Of a stretch of 26,729 nt of DNA, positions 24,153 to 26,729 are shown piece after piece. This DNA comes from Actinomycetota bacterium (GTDB lineage Bacteria; Actinomycetota; Actinomycetes; Nanopelagicales; Nanopelagicaceae). Both the position numbers and the translations under genes were made by a program. Location of the stretch: contig JAPLBK010000092.1 of the NCBI GenBank assembly GCA_026392775.1, positions 1 to 26,729 of the forward strand, in the 5' to 3' direction. Under the pieces are notes generated by a model. It made no database searches. It had not been told where the DNA came from and saw nothing but the letters and a program-made list of their open reading frames with translations. The first letter of the stretch is position 1. The number at the start of each line of letters is the position of its first letter.

Positions 24153-25466
24153 ATGACTACATCATCACGCACTGAACTTGAAAATGAAGCTATTCGGATA
24201 TGCCAGGAATTGATTCGAATTCCTTCTGTCAATTATGGAGATGGCAAAGGCGATGAAAGGGAAGTCGCTGCGCATGTGATGAAGCTGCTGACTGAAGTTG
24301 GTATTCAAGCAACAATGTATGAAGCAGCTCCCGGACGCTGCAATGTAATTGCGCGAATAAAAGGAAGAGATTCGACGCGCCCCGGATTAGTTCTTCATGG
24401 TCACATAGATGTTGTGCCTGCAAATGCCGATGATTGGTCGGTTGATCCCTTCAGTGGAGAGATTCGCGATGGAATGATCTGGGGCCGCGGAGCAGTAGAT
24501 ATGAAAAATATGGATGCCATGATTTTGGCTACGGTACGAGATTGGGCGCGAACTGGTTACAAGCCAAAGCGTGACATTGTTGTAGCTTTCTTTGCTGACG
24601 AAGAAGCTGGAAGCATTTATGGTTCACATTGGATGGTCGATAAGCACCCTGAGGTGTTTGCCGGATGTACGGAAGCTGTATCCGAAGTTGGTGGATTCTC
24701 AGTAACTGTTGCTGGTGGCAAGCGTCTCTATTTGATTGAGACTGCAGAAAAAGGCATTCACTGGATGAGGCTCACTGCACACGGTCGCGCAGGACACGGT
24801 TCCGTTACAAACAATGAAAATGCTATCACTCGTTTAAGTGAAGCAGTAGCAAAGATTGGTAATCACCAATGGCCACAACGTTATAGCGCAACAGTAAAGG
24901 CGTTTTTCAAGAAGGTAGCTGCAGAGACTGGCAAGGAGTACAACGAAAAAGATTTAACACCACTGCTGAGTGAGTTGGGATTTGCTGCTCGCATGGTTGG
25001 TGCAACATTGCAAAACACAGCTAACCCAACAATGTTAGAAGCCGGTTATAAAGCAAACGTTATTCCTGGATCAGCTAGCGCGGTTGTAGATGGTCGCTTT
25101 ATCCCTGGTTTTGAAAACGAGTTGAATGAAACAATCAAATCTCTTATTGGTCCAGATATCACTTTAGAAACTATTACTACTGATAAAGCTTTAGAGGTAC
25201 CTTTCGAGGGCGATCTTGTTGATGCGATGTGCGCTGCAATTATGGTTGAAGATCCAGAAGGTGTACCAGTTCCATATGTCATGAGCGGTGGAACTGATAA
25301 CAAAGCGCTAGCTGAACTCGGAATTATCGGTTATGGATTCTCACCACTCAAACTAGACGCTGACTTTGATTTCATGGCGCTATTTCATGGAGTTGATGAG
25401 CGTGTTCCTGTTGAGGGTCTTACTTTTGGTGTTCGAGTATTGAAAGATTTCCTAGAACACGCCTAA
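24153..25466 (+). CDS. M20 family zinc metallopeptidase (ArgE/DapE/dipeptidase-like)
   Basis: 437 residues. A two-zinc catalytic core surrounds a lid domain. LHGHIDVVPAN supplies the first ligand His84 and Asp86; GAVDMKNM supplies bridging Asp116. EE at 150-151 gives the catalytic base and a ligand, and LFHGVDERVP near the C-terminus gives the last His. The lid domain (about 200-330) has GRAGHGS with the dimer-reaching His. It resembles the actinobacterial M20 dipeptidase/acyl-hydrolase group, but the substrate cannot be fixed; DapE or ArgE would need pathway context, which is absent. There is no signal peptide, so it is cytoplasmic. Its stop interlocks with that of the aldo/keto reductase (CTAA at 25463-25466). 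Confidence 0.88.
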   Translation: MTTSSRTELENEAIRICQELIRIPSVNYGDGKGDEREVAAHVMKLLTEVGIQATMYEAAPGRCNVIARIKGRDSTRPGLVLHGHIDVVPANADDWSVDPFSGEIRDGMIWGRGAVDMKNMDAMILATVRDWARTGYKPKRDIVVAFFADEEAGSIYGSHWMVDKHPEVFAGCTEAVSEVGGFSVTVAGGKRLYLIETAEKGIHWMRLTAHGRAGHGSVTNNENAITRLSEAVAKIGNHQWPQRYSATVKAFFKKVAAETGKEYNEKDLTPLLSELGFAARMVGATLQNTANPTMLEAGYKANVIPGSASAVVDGRFIPGFENELNETIKSLIGPDITLETITTDKALEVPFEGDLVDAMCAAIMVEDPEGVPVPYVMSGGTDNKALAELGIIGYGFSPLKLDADFDFMALFHGVDERVPVEGLTFGVRVLKDFLEHA

Positions 25467-26407
25467 GCGCTGACATCATCTAGGGCGTTGCGGACAATGT
25501 CTGGGAGAGAAATCTCTTCACTTTGTAATATGCCACGTAGTTGAGCACCAGTTCTAGCACCAATGATTGTGCTGGTCACACCAGGAGCATCTCTTACCCA
25601 CGCTAGCGCTACCTCAAGAGGCGAATACCCCAACCCGCTTGCAGCAACACATACCGCTTCAACGATGCCACTACTTCGTGGATCAAGATAGAGAGCGATG
25701 TCTTTAGCGAAATGTGGCGCAGCACCCCGCGAATCACTCGGGATTCCATTGCGATATTTACCGGTGAGAACACCACGCGCAAGTGGTGCCCAAGCAACAA
25801 ATCCAACACCACAAGCTTGCGCACTATCTAGAATTTCCATCTCAACATCACGGTTGAGCAATGAGTACTCACTTTGAATCGTAGTAATCGGCGCTTTTGC
25901 TGAGTTGCTAATTTGTTTCGTCGCAGACTGAGCCAGTTGCCATCCTGTGAAATTTGAAATACCGACATAGCGCGCCCGCCCGGTACTATAGGCGTAGTCG
26001 AGTGCAGAGAGTGTGTCATCGATGGGTGAAAAAGGGTCCCAGGTGTGAACCTGCCAGATGTCTACAAAATCGCTGCCGATTCTGGCGAGTGAACGGTCCA
26101 ACTCGGCTATAAGAGCGTGTCGTGAATTATCAACTGTGCGCACACCATCAGGAAAAGTCAGGCCTGCTTTAGTTGCTATGACAACTTCGTCGCGTTGAAA
26201 AAGAGTGCCAATGAGTCCGCCAATCACACGTTCGCTGTCACCGTCGCCATACGTTGAAGCTGTGTCAATGAAATTTCCGCCAGCATCAATAAAAGCGCTG
26301 CACTGATCGGCAGCTTCATGTTCGTCAGTATCGCGACCCCACGTCATAGTTCCTAGCGCTAATCGAGAGAGCATGAGCCCGCTAATGCCCGCTTTTCTCA
26401 TCTGCAT
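25463..26407 (-). CDS. Aldo/keto reductase
   Basis: 314 residues, a TIM-barrel NADPH-dependent oxidoreductase. The catalytic tetrad is visible: Asp48 and Tyr53 in FIDTASTYGDGDSE, Lys80 in VIATKAG, and His121 in IWQVHTWDP. The cofactor end is seen in TSTIIGARTGAQLRG near the C-terminus. It resembles the YajO/Tas-like bacterial group with broad carbonyl substrates; the real substrate is unknown. The ATG at 26407 is backed by a -10 exactly 6 nt upstream; a second ATG lies two codons later. It diverges from the histidine phosphatase gene with a 51-nt gap. Confidence 0.9.
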   Translation of the reverse strand: MQMRKAGISGLMLSRLALGTMTWGRDTDEHEAADQCSAFIDAGGNFIDTASTYGDGDSERVIGGLIGTLFQRDEVVIATKAGLTFPDGVRTVDNSRHALIAELDRSLARIGSDFVDIWQVHTWDPFSPIDDTLSALDYAYSTGRARYVGISNFTGWQLAQSATKQISNSAKAPITTIQSEYSLLNRDVEMEILDSAQACGVGFVAWAPLARGVLTGKYRNGIPSDSRGAAPHFAKDIALYLDPRSSGIVEAVCVAASGLGYSPLEVALAWVRDAPGVTSTIIGARTGAQLRGILQSEEISLPDIVRNALDDVSA

Positions 26408-26413
26408 GGAGAG

Positions 26414-26419
26414 ACCCTA
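26414..26419 (-). promoter_or_regulatory. -10 element, leaderless promoter of the aldo/keto reductase gene
   Basis: On the minus strand TAGGGT ends 6 nt before the ATG at 26407, the same hexamer as at the mIHF–gmk gene. Confidence 0.6.
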
Positions 26420-26445
26420 GCAAGTCATGAGAGTAAAACCTGCGA

Positions 26446-26451
26446 TAGCCT
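26446..26451 (+). promoter_or_regulatory. -10 element of the histidine phosphatase gene
   Basis: TAGCCT ends 7 nt before the ATG at 26459, one base more than the common spacing, so the transcript would again be leaderless or nearly so. Confidence 0.5.
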
Positions 26452-26458
26452 TTGCGAT

Positions 26459-26729
26459 ATGCAGATAGTTTTGATTAGACATGCCCACTCCCAGGCAAAT
26501 GCTCGAGGGGTCTTATCTGGGCGTCTTCCTAATATCTCACTCTCTGAAAAGGGAATAAAGCAATCCCAGGAACTTGCCTCCAGACTGGGTTCTTTTCCTA
26601 TCGCACAAATCCGCATTAGCCCCATGCAAAGATGTCACGAAACAATCGCACCCTGGCTTGGCGCACTACCAAAATCTACCCAGAAGCTTCTGGTGAAGGA
26701 TGAGAATCTCACTGAAGTTGATTATGGAA
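26459..26729 (+). CDS. Histidine phosphatase / phosphoglycerate mutase-like protein, N-terminal part (3' cut by window edge)
   Basis: 90 codons are present and the frame runs off the window without a stop. The start MQIVLIRHAHSQANARG contains the phosphate-accepting His of the RHG/RHA motif. SPMQRCHETIAPWL is the second conserved block with its Arg, and LTEVDYG matches the third. The pattern is that of the actinobacterial MSMEG_4193-like phosphomutase subgroup; true phosphoglycerate mutase activity is unlikely to be inferable. The ATG at 26459 follows a -10 hexamer by 7 nt. Confidence 0.85.
   Translation, partial: MQIVLIRHAHSQANARGVLSGRLPNISLSEKGIKQSQELASRLGSFPIAQIRISPMQRCHETIAPWLGALPKSTQKLLVKDENLTEVDYG

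Noticed and set aside
1..26729. CRISPR array, insertion sequence, prophage or defence island
   Set aside because: No repeated spacer units, transposase-like or phage-like frames were seen; almost every base is accounted for by core genes.

Overview
The window is a dense, moderately AT-rich piece of bacterial chromosome made almost entirely of core metabolic genes. Gene content and order (carB – pyrimidine genes – mIHF – gmk – rpoZ – coaBC – metK – priA – def/fmt – rsmB – rpe – hisE – hisG) match the conserved actinobacterial neighbourhood known from Mycobacterium. Other actinobacterial marks are the mIHF domain, a PriA without helicase motifs, the PAMH-type CoaBC, and a SerB with an N-terminal ACT region. 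Low GC, tiny intergenic gaps and interlocking genes suggest a streamlined freshwater actinobacterium of the acI / Nanopelagicales type (Planktophila or Nanopelagicus-like). That placement is inference from gene content, not a computed phylogeny.

Layout: 1-4079 is the end of a pyrimidine operon (3' half of carB, then pyrK, pyrD, pyrF). 4105-7666 carries a fused mIHF–guanylate kinase gene, rpoZ, coaBC and metK. 7672-9450 is a broken priA. 9472-12282 is def–fmt–rsmB, followed by rpe (12307) and hisE–hisG (13024-14148). serB converges on hisG. An orphan ABC ATPase and ung follow (15432-16865), closed by a bidirectional terminator shared with a purine permease on the minus strand. yczE-like and DUF554 membrane protein genes diverge at about 19.14 kb. 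A minus-strand run apt – SGNH acyltransferase – tdk – alcohol dehydrogenase fills 24006-19901, preceded by tRNA-Leu(GAG). The right end has an M20 peptidase, an aldo/keto reductase and the start of a histidine phosphatase gene. There is no gene-free stretch longer than about 110 bases.

Together the genes cover de novo pyrimidine synthesis, purine and thymidine salvage (permease, apt, tdk), GTP supply, CoA and SAM synthesis, initiator Met-tRNA formylation and deformylation, 16S rRNA methylation, histidine and serine synthesis, and uracil repair.

No obvious new multi-gene system (defence, mobile, secondary metabolism) is present. The most notable items are: (i) the in-frame fusion of the nucleoid protein mIHF to guanylate kinase; (ii) a priA with two separate reading-frame breaks and a missing central segment; (iii) a repeated promoter layout with a TANNNT hexamer exactly 6 nt before ATG at nine genes, implying leaderless mRNAs; (iv) three convergent gene pairs whose stop codons interlock by 4 nt.
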